Positions 42,086-48,831 of a stretch of 64,000 nt of DNA are shown here, in pieces. A model generated the notes under the pieces. The model saw nothing but the letters and a program-made list of their open reading frames with translations. It was not told where the DNA came from and made no database searches. Origin of the DNA: Caulobacter sp. X (GTDB lineage Bacteria; Pseudomonadota; Alphaproteobacteria; Caulobacterales; Caulobacteraceae). Made by a program: the position numbers and the translations under genes. The stretch covers positions 1,798,001 to 1,862,000 of the forward strand of contig NZ_PEGF01000002.1 in NCBI RefSeq assembly GCF_002742635.1, written 5' to 3'. Numbering within the stretch: position 1 is the first letter of the stretch; the number at the start of each line of letters is the position of its first letter.

Positions 42086-42160
42086 CCAACACATCCTCGA
42101 ATGTCCCTGCCGGCCGATCCATTGAAGCTAGCGGTCAGGCGACCAGGTGCAAGGCCGTCT

Positions 42161-42514
42161 TCAATCGGCCTTCAACCACACGCGCGCATGCCACCAGCCC
42201 AGCGGGGCGCATTCCGGGTCGCCCAGGCCGTCGAAGAACATCTCGACGTGCTGGGCGCGGGGATGGTCGACCAGCGCCTGGCAGGGCGCGCCCTGGCCAT
42301 GCAGTTCCACCTCCGGCGGCCGGTCAGGGCGCTCTTCGTCGAGCGGGGGGACGGTGTCCAGGGCGCTGTCCAGCCAGACGACCAGGCCGCCATCGCGGCC
42401 GGCGTCGACGTGGCGGACGGCGGGCAGGGTTTCAAGGTAGCCGGGCTCGCCAAGGACGCCGTCGATCTCCACGGCGGTCAGCGGCTCAGCGGTGACGGGA
42501 TGGGCGTGGTTCAT
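42161..42514 (-). CDS. Hypothetical protein upstream of the SRAP gene
   Basis: A 117-residue acidic protein with regular strands (LPAVRHVDAGRDGGLVVWLD, RPPEVELHGQGAPCQ) and end GWWHARVWLKAD. I recognise no family. It reads toward the SRAP start codon with a 66-base gap, so before the IS inserted it probably shared a transcript with SRAP. Confidence 0.55.
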   Translation of the reverse strand: MNHAHPVTAEPLTAVEIDGVLGEPGYLETLPAVRHVDAGRDGGLVVWLDSALDTVPPLDEERPDRPPEVELHGQGAPCQALVDHPRAQHVEMFFDGLGDPECAPLGWWHARVWLKAD

Positions 42515-42639
42515 GAGAACGAATATAGAACATTGGTGGACGGAGTCGAGGCGCCATGACGCCGCGGGTGGAATGGGCCAAGGTTGCGGCGTAGCGCTTC
42601 GACACGCTGGGCGCTTTTAAGGTTCGAGGACAGGGCACG

Positions 42640-43188
42640 GTGAGGAATCTGGACGCAGCGATCAGGGCCGTTCAGCCTGGCGACTGGGCGACTTGGCTGA
42701 CGTTCTTCGTGGCTGTGGTCGCGCTGGTGTTTTCCGTCCTGGCGTGGCGGACCTCGGCCAAAGCCCAGCGGTTGGCTGAACGGCAGGAGGCGCGGCGGAC
42801 GCCGAAGCTGGAGGTCCGCTTGCTGGAATCCTTCCACCGCGACCTCGGCGAGGAGGGCAAGCTCTTCGCCTTCAAGGTCCAGATCGCCAATCCGACAGAC
42901 ACCGGAAACTCAGTCTCGCTGCTCGAACTAGCTATCCGCTACCGTCGCGATCTTCCGATGTCGCTGCGTCTGCCGGCGATCGCCTACCGCGATTTTGGCG
43001 AGGGCCACGGCCTTTCAACACCCTTTCGCATCGATGCACACCAAGTCGAGTCAGGATGGTGCTACTTCCTGGCCGCTCCGAAGCTTCTCGCGGGCTCCGT
43101 CACCGACGGCTACGAGGTGATCGCCAGCGATACTCACCAACAGGCGACGGGCGTCGAGGTGTTGGTGATGTCGGAGCGCCGAGCATGA
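42640..43188 (+). CDS. Hypothetical membrane-anchored protein
   Basis: The 182-residue protein (GTG start) has one membrane helix near the N-terminus (WATWLTFFVAVVALVFSVLA, residues 16-35), a basic coiled stretch (KAQRLAERQEARRTPK) and a C-terminal beta-rich domain (FAFKVQIANPTDTGNSVSLL). It overlaps the following gene by four bases, so the two form an operon. The plan of a helix plus a small beta domain recalls membrane-associated effectors, but no family is recognised. Confidence 0.6.
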   Translation: MRNLDAAIRAVQPGDWATWLTFFVAVVALVFSVLAWRTSAKAQRLAERQEARRTPKLEVRLLESFHRDLGEEGKLFAFKVQIANPTDTGNSVSLLELAIRYRRDLPMSLRLPAIAYRDFGEGHGLSTPFRIDAHQVESGWCYFLAAPKLLAGSVTDGYEVIASDTHQQATGVEVLVMSERRA

Positions 43189-43784
43189 GCATCTTCAAGC
43201 CGGCAATTTTCCGGCTCAACCATGATCATGAGCGGCTGGTGGCCCCCATTGTCGCTGACGGCGCCATCGGGACGGGCGGGATCGGGGACGGCCGCATCAT
43301 CCCTCTCGTCATCCTCGACACGTCGCAACGATCCGACATTGACGCGGCGATCGAGGCGCAAGCCTCCGTCCACCAAGGTGACGTCAAGGTTCAGTGGGGG
43401 CAGCTGCCGGGCCACGACCATACGGTCGCGCTCTATCTAACACTCCAGCGGCCAGCTGAGGCCTTTGTCATCGTCGAGTTCGACCTCACCAAGAACCAGG
43501 GTGTCCTGGTGGAGAATATTCTCGCAAGCCGGGGTCTCTATATCCAAGCCGGGCGACCAGGGGATCGCCTGAAGCACGATGTGAATCGGCCGAAGCTCCT
43601 GGCCGAGGTCCCGGACACCGGGTTTCGGCCAGCGTGGGATCGGCTCTACTTCGACTATACGGTCAAGGCATTCCGAGCACGCGGGCTGCCTCGTCCTGCC
43701 GCCAAGCAAGCGGCGCGGGCAGCGATCAGGGAGATTCGCAAGATCGTTTCGATCCGCCCAGCCTTCGCGACGAGCGAGGACTAA
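43185..43784 (+). CDS. Hypothetical protein, second gene of a membrane-protein operon
   Basis: A 199-residue cytoplasmic protein starting MSIFKPAIFRLNHDHERLVA. It contains GRIIPLVILDTSQRSDIDAA, PAEAFVIVEFDLTKNQGVLV and a basic helical C-terminus (ARGLPRPAAKQAARAAIREI). The start codon overlaps the previous stop (ATGA); a longer frame upstream is a shadow. No family is recognised. Confidence 0.6.
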   Translation: MSIFKPAIFRLNHDHERLVAPIVADGAIGTGGIGDGRIIPLVILDTSQRSDIDAAIEAQASVHQGDVKVQWGQLPGHDHTVALYLTLQRPAEAFVIVEFDLTKNQGVLVENILASRGLYIQAGRPGDRLKHDVNRPKLLAEVPDTGFRPAWDRLYFDYTVKAFRARGLPRPAAKQAARAAIREIRKIVSIRPAFATSED

Positions 43785-43810
43785 CGACGCCAGGGCTACG
43801 GCAAGGAAGA

Positions 43811-43909
43811 CTAGCGCTTCCGGCGAAAGGCCCAGACAAGCTTGGCTAAGGCGGACGCAAGCGCAGCCAGGGCCAGAATGACCGCCGGATTGAAGAGGGC
43901 GTCCGTCAA
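43811..43909 (-). CDS. Tiny one-helix membrane protein (32 aa), TTG start
   Basis: The 32-residue frame begins with TTG overlapping the stop of the upstream HTH gene (TTGA) and has GGAGA about nine bases before. The protein is a short lead (TDALFNPAV), one Ala/Leu-rich helix and the basic end LVWAFRRKR. Its last 20 residues match the tiny gene at 11107-11190 at 12 positions. Translational coupling to the regulator supports it being real. Function unknown. Confidence 0.45.
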   Translation of the reverse strand: MTDALFNPAVILALAALASALAKLVWAFRRKR

Positions 43910-44640
43910 TCCAGGCTCTCCGTCTCCCAGGTTCCGGTCACCTCTCGACGGTCGAGGATAAGCAGCTTGCGCGTTTGGATCCCAGGATCGACGGCGAGAT
44001 GACCTGCGGCGATGACAGCGTAGCGCTGTGGGTCGCGCTCGGGTTCATGAAGCACGCCGCAGACGAGCGCGATGCCAGCGCGACGCAGGAGGGCGATCTG
44101 GTTGGTGATCGCTTGATAGAGAGGGCGAACGCCGCCCAGTCGCGATCTTGGCGCCAGCGTCGGGAGGGCTAGCCGTACAGTCAGTTCGGACAAGAGTTCG
44201 AACAGCTTGAGCAACTGAGGCTGGTCGTTAGGGCAGTCGCCGATCGGCGCAAACACAAGGTGCATGCATCGCGCGATGCGCCGAAACTGCAGTTGCTTGG
44301 CAAACGGTTCGACCGAAACGAAAACCGTGTGCCCGTCGTACTGCTGCGCTACTTCTTCCTGCGTCAGCGGGGTTCGCGGCGCGGTGTAGTAGCCGGGCGG
44401 ATAGCCGAACGCGGCGCCGACCTTCTCCATCAAGGCCGGCTGAACGGGCTCGCCGCGCTCGATGCGCTCGATGGTCGACAGCGACACATCAGCCAAGCTG
44501 GCTAAGGTGCTTTGCTTCCACCCGTGCAGCTTGCGACGGACATGAACATTGAACGCGATGATCTCGACTGGCGGCAAAGTCGCCTTGCCAGGTTCTGGGC
44601 GCGGTAAAGCAACAAGCCGGTCGTATAGTGAAGCGGGCAT
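43906..44640 (-). CDS. XRE-family HTH regulator with extended C-terminal domain
   Basis: A 244-residue protein starting MPASLYDRLVALPRPEPGKA (AAGGA seven bases before the ATG). Residues 28-80 form the HTH: FNVHVRRKLHGWKQSTLASL, LSTIERIERGEPVQPALMEK. The C-terminal 150 residues are a helical/beta domain (LLKLFELLSELTVRLALPTL, LLRRAGIALVCGVLHEPERD) that may sense a ligand. The frame open upstream of the ATG lacks family features. It likely regulates neighbouring cargo genes. Confidence 0.75.
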   Translation of the reverse strand: MPASLYDRLVALPRPEPGKATLPPVEIIAFNVHVRRKLHGWKQSTLASLADVSLSTIERIERGEPVQPALMEKVGAAFGYPPGYYTAPRTPLTQEEVAQQYDGHTVFVSVEPFAKQLQFRRIARCMHLVFAPIGDCPNDQPQLLKLFELLSELTVRLALPTLAPRSRLGGVRPLYQAITNQIALLRRAGIALVCGVLHEPERDPQRYAVIAAGHLAVDPGIQTRKLLILDRREVTGTWETESLD

Positions 44641-44811
44641 GGGGTGATCCTTTCGCCAGCCTATATCGACTGACCGCGCCTGCCAAAGGAGGGCTGTTCG
44701 TCCTTCAGTCGCTGTCGGCCGCGATCGAGGTGGGGCCGTTGTCGGCGGCTGCTTTGCCATCGTCACGCATTGCTGGGTGAGCCGTGGGGCGACTTGGGGT
44801 AGTCTCGAGGA

Positions 44812-45189
44812 ATGATCGGTAGAGACCCCTCCCTCGACGCCTGGGCCATCGAGCAGCTTCAGGAAACTCAGGCGCGATCCGAACACGAAGTGCATGGCCT
44901 CGGCCTGCCGGACGGCGATCCTTGGCCGGGCGCTGGCGCCGTTCGGATTGAGTGCGAGGACAACCGGCAGGGAAGGCGAGAGCTGTTTCTGTCGGCCCGC
45001 CCCGTTCGCCTGGGACAGGTCGAGCTAATCCTTGACTTGAAGACGCAGGCGCCAGGGCGCGACCGACCTCACGGCAAAATCGTCAACATGGCTCTCTCAC
45101 CCGACGCCCTGCGGGATTTCGCGCAAATGCTGCTCGACGCTGCTGACGAGGCCGAGCGCAACAAGCCCCGACCGAGGCCTGTTCGCTAG
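44812..45189 (+). CDS. Hypothetical protein next to the integrase
   Basis: A 125-residue acidic protein (MIGRDPSLDAWAIEQLQETQ start) with beta segments AVRIECEDNRQGRRELFLSA and VELILDLKTQAPG and a helical end ALRDFAQMLLDAADEAERN. The stop overlaps the integrase stop by four bases, convergently. No family recognised. Confidence 0.55.
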   Translation: MIGRDPSLDAWAIEQLQETQARSEHEVHGLGLPDGDPWPGAGAVRIECEDNRQGRRELFLSARPVRLGQVELILDLKTQAPGRDRPHGKIVNMALSPDALRDFAQMLLDAADEAERNKPRPRPVR

Positions 45190-46280
45190 TCGTCTGGATC
45201 TGTCCAGGGCTTGAGAAGCGCGACCGCGGCGTGGACCGACTTGGCTTTGATGTGAGTGTAGCGGCGCAGCATCTTCCAGTCCTTGTGGCCGGTAATGAGG
45301 GCGACCTGTTCGATCTTCAGGCCGGCTTCGAACAGGCGGCTGGTCGCCTCGTGACGGGTGTCGTGGAAATGCAGGTCGTCGATCTTTAGCTTGGCGACCG
45401 TCCGCGTGAAGGCCGCGCTGATCGCCTCCGACGTATAGGGGAAGATGCGGTCGTCGAAGTTCGATCGGATGGCGCGCTGCTCCTCGATCAAGGCTAGCGG
45501 GTCGTAGCCGGTGATGCTGACCAGCGGGATACGCTGGTCGTTGCCGTACTTGTCGCGCGGGTCCTTACGATCGCGAATAATGATGGTCTTGGCCCGGAGG
45601 TCGAGATCGCTCCAGGTGATGCGGCAGATCTCGTCCTGGCGCATGGCGGTACCGATCGCGAACTGGATGATCCGCGTCATCGGGTTCTTCTGCCAGGGGT
45701 TCTCGTCGAACGCCTTGAAGATCAGGTCCAGCTCTTCCTGGGTCGGTCGTCGGTCGCGTTCCTGACTCTTTCCGATCAGGCCCAGATGCTTGAGGGCCAG
45801 ACGTCCCAGCTCGATCGGCTCGATCTTAGTGTCGATCTCATGGACGGCCGAGGCATGGGCGAAGACCAACTTGATCCAGCCAACATACATGCCGATCGTC
45901 ACAGGGCCGGTGCCGCCGCGCGCCCGGGTGCGGCCGAACTCGATGATGAACTGCCGATCGATCTTGGCGTAGGCGGTCTTTCCGATGGTGCGGCGCAGGT
46001 GAAGCAGCGCCTCCAGCTTCGTCCGCCCGATCGGCTTTTTCGCGGCCGCCAGATCGTCGATGTGCAGATCGATCAGGTGGGCCAGCGACGTCTTGCTAGC
46101 GATGTAGGTCTTCATCGGGGCCAAGCCCCGATCGATCGCGCTCTCCTGGGCCGTGGCCCAACGCCGCGCGTCCTCGCGCAGTTTGAACGTCTCGCTTATA
46201 TAGCGGCCCTTCCGACGGATGATCGCTCGCCAGGCGCCGGAGGGCAAATTCACAAAGGTCGCCATTTTCGTGTACGCCAT
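45186..46280 (-). CDS. int: Tyrosine site-specific integrase of the dusA-associated ICE
   Basis: About 364 residues. The N-terminal arm-binding domain (FVNLPSGAWRAIIRRKGRYI), core-binding SAM-like domain and C-terminal catalytic domain are visible, with arginine in GTAMRQDEICRI, HDTRHEATSRLF (His-x-x-Arg) and RRYTHI (nucleophile Tyr). It should catalyse integration and excision at the dusA 5' end. The start is set at MAYTKMATF; a later ATG at 46265 is also possible. No strong ribosome site is seen before either. Four GTAC-containing repeats overlap the start region. Confidence 0.9.
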   Translation of the reverse strand: MAYTKMATFVNLPSGAWRAIIRRKGRYISETFKLREDARRWATAQESAIDRGLAPMKTYIASKTSLAHLIDLHIDDLAAAKKPIGRTKLEALLHLRRTIGKTAYAKIDRQFIIEFGRTRARGGTGPVTIGMYVGWIKLVFAHASAVHEIDTKIEPIELGRLALKHLGLIGKSQERDRRPTQEELDLIFKAFDENPWQKNPMTRIIQFAIGTAMRQDEICRITWSDLDLRAKTIIIRDRKDPRDKYGNDQRIPLVSITGYDPLALIEEQRAIRSNFDDRIFPYTSEAISAAFTRTVAKLKIDDLHFHDTRHEATSRLFEAGLKIEQVALITGHKDWKMLRRYTHIKAKSVHAAVALLKPWTDPDD

Positions 46281-46331
46281 GTGTACAGTGAAATGTCGGA
46301 ACATAGAGAAAACCTGGGTACATTTGGGTAC
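46270..46331 (+). repeat. Four phased GTAC repeats near the element end (candidate arm-type sites)
   Basis: GTGTAC occurs at 46270-46275 and 46281-46286 (11 bases apart), and GGGTAC at 46316-46321 and 46326-46331 (10 bases apart). Same orientation and helical spacing suit arm-type integrase binding sites close to the attachment site. The role is inferred from position and spacing. Confidence 0.45.
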
Positions 46332-46378
46332 AAGCTTCGGTTTTCGGTATCTCCTAACACATTGAATATACGACAAAA

Positions 46379-47395
46379 ATGACGCGATTTGAACCCCATA
46401 GATTTTCTGTTGCGCCCATGATGGACTGGACGGACCGGCACTGCCGGTCGCTGCATCGCGTTCTGTCCAGCCGCGCGCTGCTCTACAGCGAGATGGTGAC
46501 CAGCGGGGCGGTGGTCCATGGCGATCGCGAGAAGCTGCTGGGCTTCGACGCCGGTCAGCATCCGGTGGCGCTGCAACTGGGCGGGTCCGACCCGGCCGAG
46601 TTGGCCCTAGCCGCGCGGATCGGCGAGGACTGGGGCTATGACGAGATCAATCTGAACGTCGGCTGCCCTTCGGACCGCGTGCAGAGCGGCCGTTTCGGCG
46701 CCTGCCTGATGCGCGAGCCGGATCTCGTGGCCGAGTGCATGGCCGCCATCAAGGACGCGGTGAAGGTTCCGGCCACCGTGAAGTGCCGGATCGGCGTCGA
46801 CGACCAGGATCCGGAAGAGAGCCTCTTCACCCTGGTCGACCGCTGCGCCGCCGCGGGGATCGACAGCTTCATCGTCCACGCCCGCAAGGCCTGGCTGCAG
46901 GGGCTGTCGCCGAAGGAGAACCGGGACATTCCGCCGCTGGACTACGAACTGGTCTATCGGCTCAAGCGCGAGCGGCCGAACCTGACGATCGCCATCAACG
47001 GCGGCGTGCCCAGCGTCGACGCGGCGCTGGAGCACCTGGCGAATGGCGTCGATGGCGTGATGCTGGGCCGCGCTGCCTATCACGAGGCCGGCCTGCTGGG
47101 CGAGGTCGATCGGCGGGTGTTCGGCATGGACGTCGCCGACGTCGACAGCTTCGAGGCCGTCGAACGCTATCGGCCCTATCTGGCGCGCGAGCTGGCGGCG
47201 GGGACGCACCTGGCGGCCATGACGCGGCACATGCTGGGCCTGTTCCACGGCCTGCCGGGCGCGCGGGCGTGGCGGCGCATCCTGACGGTCGAGGGCGTCA
47301 AGACTGGCGCGGGTCTGGATGTCGTGGATCGCGCGCTGGACGCCGTGCGCGCGGCGCTGGCTTCGCGCGAGGAGCGGACCGCCCCGGCGGCGTAA
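46379..47395 (+). CDS. dusA: tRNA-dihydrouridine synthase A
   Basis: The 338-residue flavoprotein has the DusA start FSVAPMMDWTDRHCR, the catalytic cysteine in NLNVGCPSDRVQSGRFGACL, VKCRIGVDD and TIAINGGVPS. It reduces uridine at positions 20/20a of tRNA. The first codons lie at the element boundary, so the promoter and leader now come from ICE DNA; no clear ribosome site precedes the ATG. The protein appears complete. Confidence 0.95.
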   Translation: MTRFEPHRFSVAPMMDWTDRHCRSLHRVLSSRALLYSEMVTSGAVVHGDREKLLGFDAGQHPVALQLGGSDPAELALAARIGEDWGYDEINLNVGCPSDRVQSGRFGACLMREPDLVAECMAAIKDAVKVPATVKCRIGVDDQDPEESLFTLVDRCAAAGIDSFIVHARKAWLQGLSPKENRDIPPLDYELVYRLKRERPNLTIAINGGVPSVDAALEHLANGVDGVMLGRAAYHEAGLLGEVDRRVFGMDVADVDSFEAVERYRPYLARELAAGTHLAAMTRHMLGLFHGLPGARAWRRILTVEGVKTGAGLDVVDRALDAVRAALASREERTAPAA

Positions 47396-47398
47396 AGC

Positions 47399-47917
47399 TT
47401 ACGGGTGCAGGATCAAGGCGTCGGGCGTGGCTTCGAACCGCGACAGGCGACCCAGGTAGCTCATGCCCAGCAGCGAGTTCTCGAGACCCTTTTCGATGAC
47501 CAGGGCGTCGACGTCGCGGACCTTGGCGCCGGCGATGGCGACGCTGGCCAGCTTGACCGAGGCGGCGCGGGTGCGGCCGTCGGCGGTGATCACATTGTAG
47601 TCGTAGGTCAGCTTGCTGGTGTCGATGCCCAGGCGCTGGGCGTCGGCCATGCTGAGCGAGACGGCGGTGGCGCCGGTGTCGACCAGGAAGCGGACGTCGT
47701 GACCGTCCACGGCGGCCTTGGCCCAGAAGTGGCCGTCGCTATCCTTGGTGATCTGGGCCGAGCCGCCTTCGGCGTCGCCCAGGGTGGCGGCGGCCGCCGA
47801 GGGCGCGCGGAGCTCGGGATGGCGCAGATCGTCCAGCGACACGACGGCCTTGGCCGCGCCAACGGCCGACAGGGCGCCCACCAGAGCGATCGCCGCAAAC
47901 CTAAACATCGAAGACAT
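47399..47917 (-). CDS. Retropepsin-like aspartic protease (TIGR02281-type), exported
   Basis: The 172-residue protein has a signal peptide (residues 1-25) and a single aspartic-protease half: RFLVDTGATAVSLSMADAQR with Asp-Thr-Gly, and LLGMSYLGRLSRFEATPDAL. This is the periplasmic clan AA family that in Caulobacter includes PerP; identity with PerP is not shown here. It is convergent with dusA, three bases apart. Confidence 0.85.
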   Translation of the reverse strand: MSSMFRFAAIALVGALSAVGAAKAVVSLDDLRHPELRAPSAAAATLGDAEGGSAQITKDSDGHFWAKAAVDGHDVRFLVDTGATAVSLSMADAQRLGIDTSKLTYDYNVITADGRTRAASVKLASVAIAGAKVRDVDALVIEKGLENSLLGMSYLGRLSRFEATPDALILHP

Positions 47918-48153
47918 CCCGCCTTGTAGGCTCCCAAGACCGCTTCTCGGCCCCCTTCAATCATTAGGAGCCAGGCGTTTTCAAGGCGTGAATCCAGCGG
48001 GTGTTTTTCGCGTCGGCGGGCGCCTATTCCGTACGCGCGATCCGATAGGTCTATTATCGGCGATAAGATTACGTGTCGGTAATATATCTTGGACTTTCTG
48101 ATCTGTATTAATGTATTCGATTTAACTTCATCCCAATTGGGCGCGGGTCTATT

Positions 48154-48186
48154 CCCTCGGCGAGCTAGTAAACGGCTCGCCGAGGG
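48154..48186 (+). promoter_or_regulatory. 12-bp hairpin enclosing the ribosome-binding site of 48195
   Basis: CCCTCGGCGAGC-tagtaaacg-GCTCGCCGAGGG is a perfect 12-bp stem with a 9-base loop. The 3' arm includes GAGGG, the only ribosome-site-like sequence before the ATG at 48195. Folding would mask initiation. The preceding stretch, 47918-48153, is unusually AT-rich around 48040-48140 and holds no gene. Confidence 0.6.
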
Positions 48187-48194
48187 AACGCACC

Positions 48195-48518
48195 ATGAAA
48201 GCGCTTATTGTCACAGCTGCCGCCTTCGCGGCCTTTGCCGGCGTCGCCCAAGCCGGAGTCTCGAACCTGAACTATCTGGAAGCGGCGCGGTGCCGGGGGC
48301 TGGCGGCCTCCGAAAACCTCGGCAAGCTCGACACGGCCGCCCTGGACGCTTTCCTGAAGGAGGAGGCCGTCGGGCGCGACATCACGGTTCTCACCTCGGC
48401 CAACAACAAGATGCAGTCGGCCTTGAAAGAGGCCAACGCCGCCGACGCCGGGAAGAAGGCGAAGTTGCTGGCCCAACGTGACGGCGCCTGCGCCGCCTAC
48501 ATCGCGGGCGGCAAGTAG
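48195..48518 (+). CDS. Small exported hypothetical protein
   Basis: The 107-residue protein has a signal peptide (MKALIVTAAAFAAFAGVAQA) and a helical mature part with two cysteines (AARCRGLAAS and RDGACAAYIAGGK) that could form a disulphide. No family recognised. A strong hairpin covers its ribosome site, suggesting translational control. Confidence 0.75.
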   Translation: MKALIVTAAAFAAFAGVAQAGVSNLNYLEAARCRGLAASENLGKLDTAALDAFLKEEAVGRDITVLTSANNKMQSALKEANAADAGKKAKLLAQRDGACAAYIAGGK

Positions 48519-48521
48519 GCC

Positions 48522-48749
48522 TCAGCGGGCCGCGGTCGCCGCCATCAGGGCGATCATCGGGTCGGGGCGATCGGGGAGGGCGGCGGTGATCGCCGCCCGT
48601 TCCTCGTCGCTGAATTTGGCCCAGCCGGCGATCTCGGCCAGCGTGCGGCGACACCCCAGGCAATAGCCGCTGGCGCCGTCCACCGCGCACACCTTGACGC
48701 AGGGCGTGGCGATCGGGCGGGGCGGTTTGGCTGGCGGCGTGGTCGTCAT
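48522..48749 (-). CDS. DUF1289 family protein
   Basis: A 75-residue protein with the DUF1289 cysteine pattern IATPCVKVCAVDGASGYCLG CRRT and the following EIAGWAKFSDEERAAI. Four cysteines suggest a bound zinc or iron-sulphur site; the function is unknown. The upstream open frame is a shadow of cobT. It is convergent with 48195 and divergent from cobT. Confidence 0.85.
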   Translation of the reverse strand: MTTTPPAKPPRPIATPCVKVCAVDGASGYCLGCRRTLAEIAGWAKFSDEERAAITAALPDRPDPMIALMAATAAR

Positions 48750-48831
48750 GGCGCCAAACATCTCCATTCCATCGCTGATCTTCAAGCGGTCAGGGCTTGC
48801 TTTGGACGCCGACGAGTTTAAGTCCGCGCCC

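Larger units (their letters stand above)
40715..42091. mobile_element. IS110-family (IS1111-type) insertion sequence, 1377 bp
   Basis: The transposase gene lies between subterminal inverted repeats TGTGGACGGCC (40717-40727) and GGCCGTCCACA (42075-42085). The SRAP gene, broken between codons 1 and 2, fixes the ends at 40715 and 42091, with a 2-base CA ambiguity. No target duplication of useful length is seen, as expected for this group. The non-coding 260 bases at the left end (transposase 3' side) are long for an IS and may encode the guide RNA used by IS110-type recombinases. Confidence 0.85.
1..46420. mobile_element. Integrative and conjugative element, right-hand part, integrated at dusA
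   Basis: Everything left of dusA reads as one conjugative element: integrase beside the 5' end of dusA, relaxase, coupling protein, a full trb secretion block, TraF protease, lytic transglycosylase, ArdA and cargo. dusA is an established integration site for tyrosine-recombinase elements. The boundary with the chromosome lies in the first few dozen bases of dusA and is approximate. No second copy of the dusA 5' sequence is visible near base 1, so the left attachment site is outside the window and the element is longer than 46 kb. Two insertion sequences have later entered it. Confidence 0.9.

Noticed and set aside
47399-47917. Naming the retropepsin-like gene perP
   Set aside because: The family fits, but several paralogues exist in Caulobacter and the sequence alone does not single out PerP.
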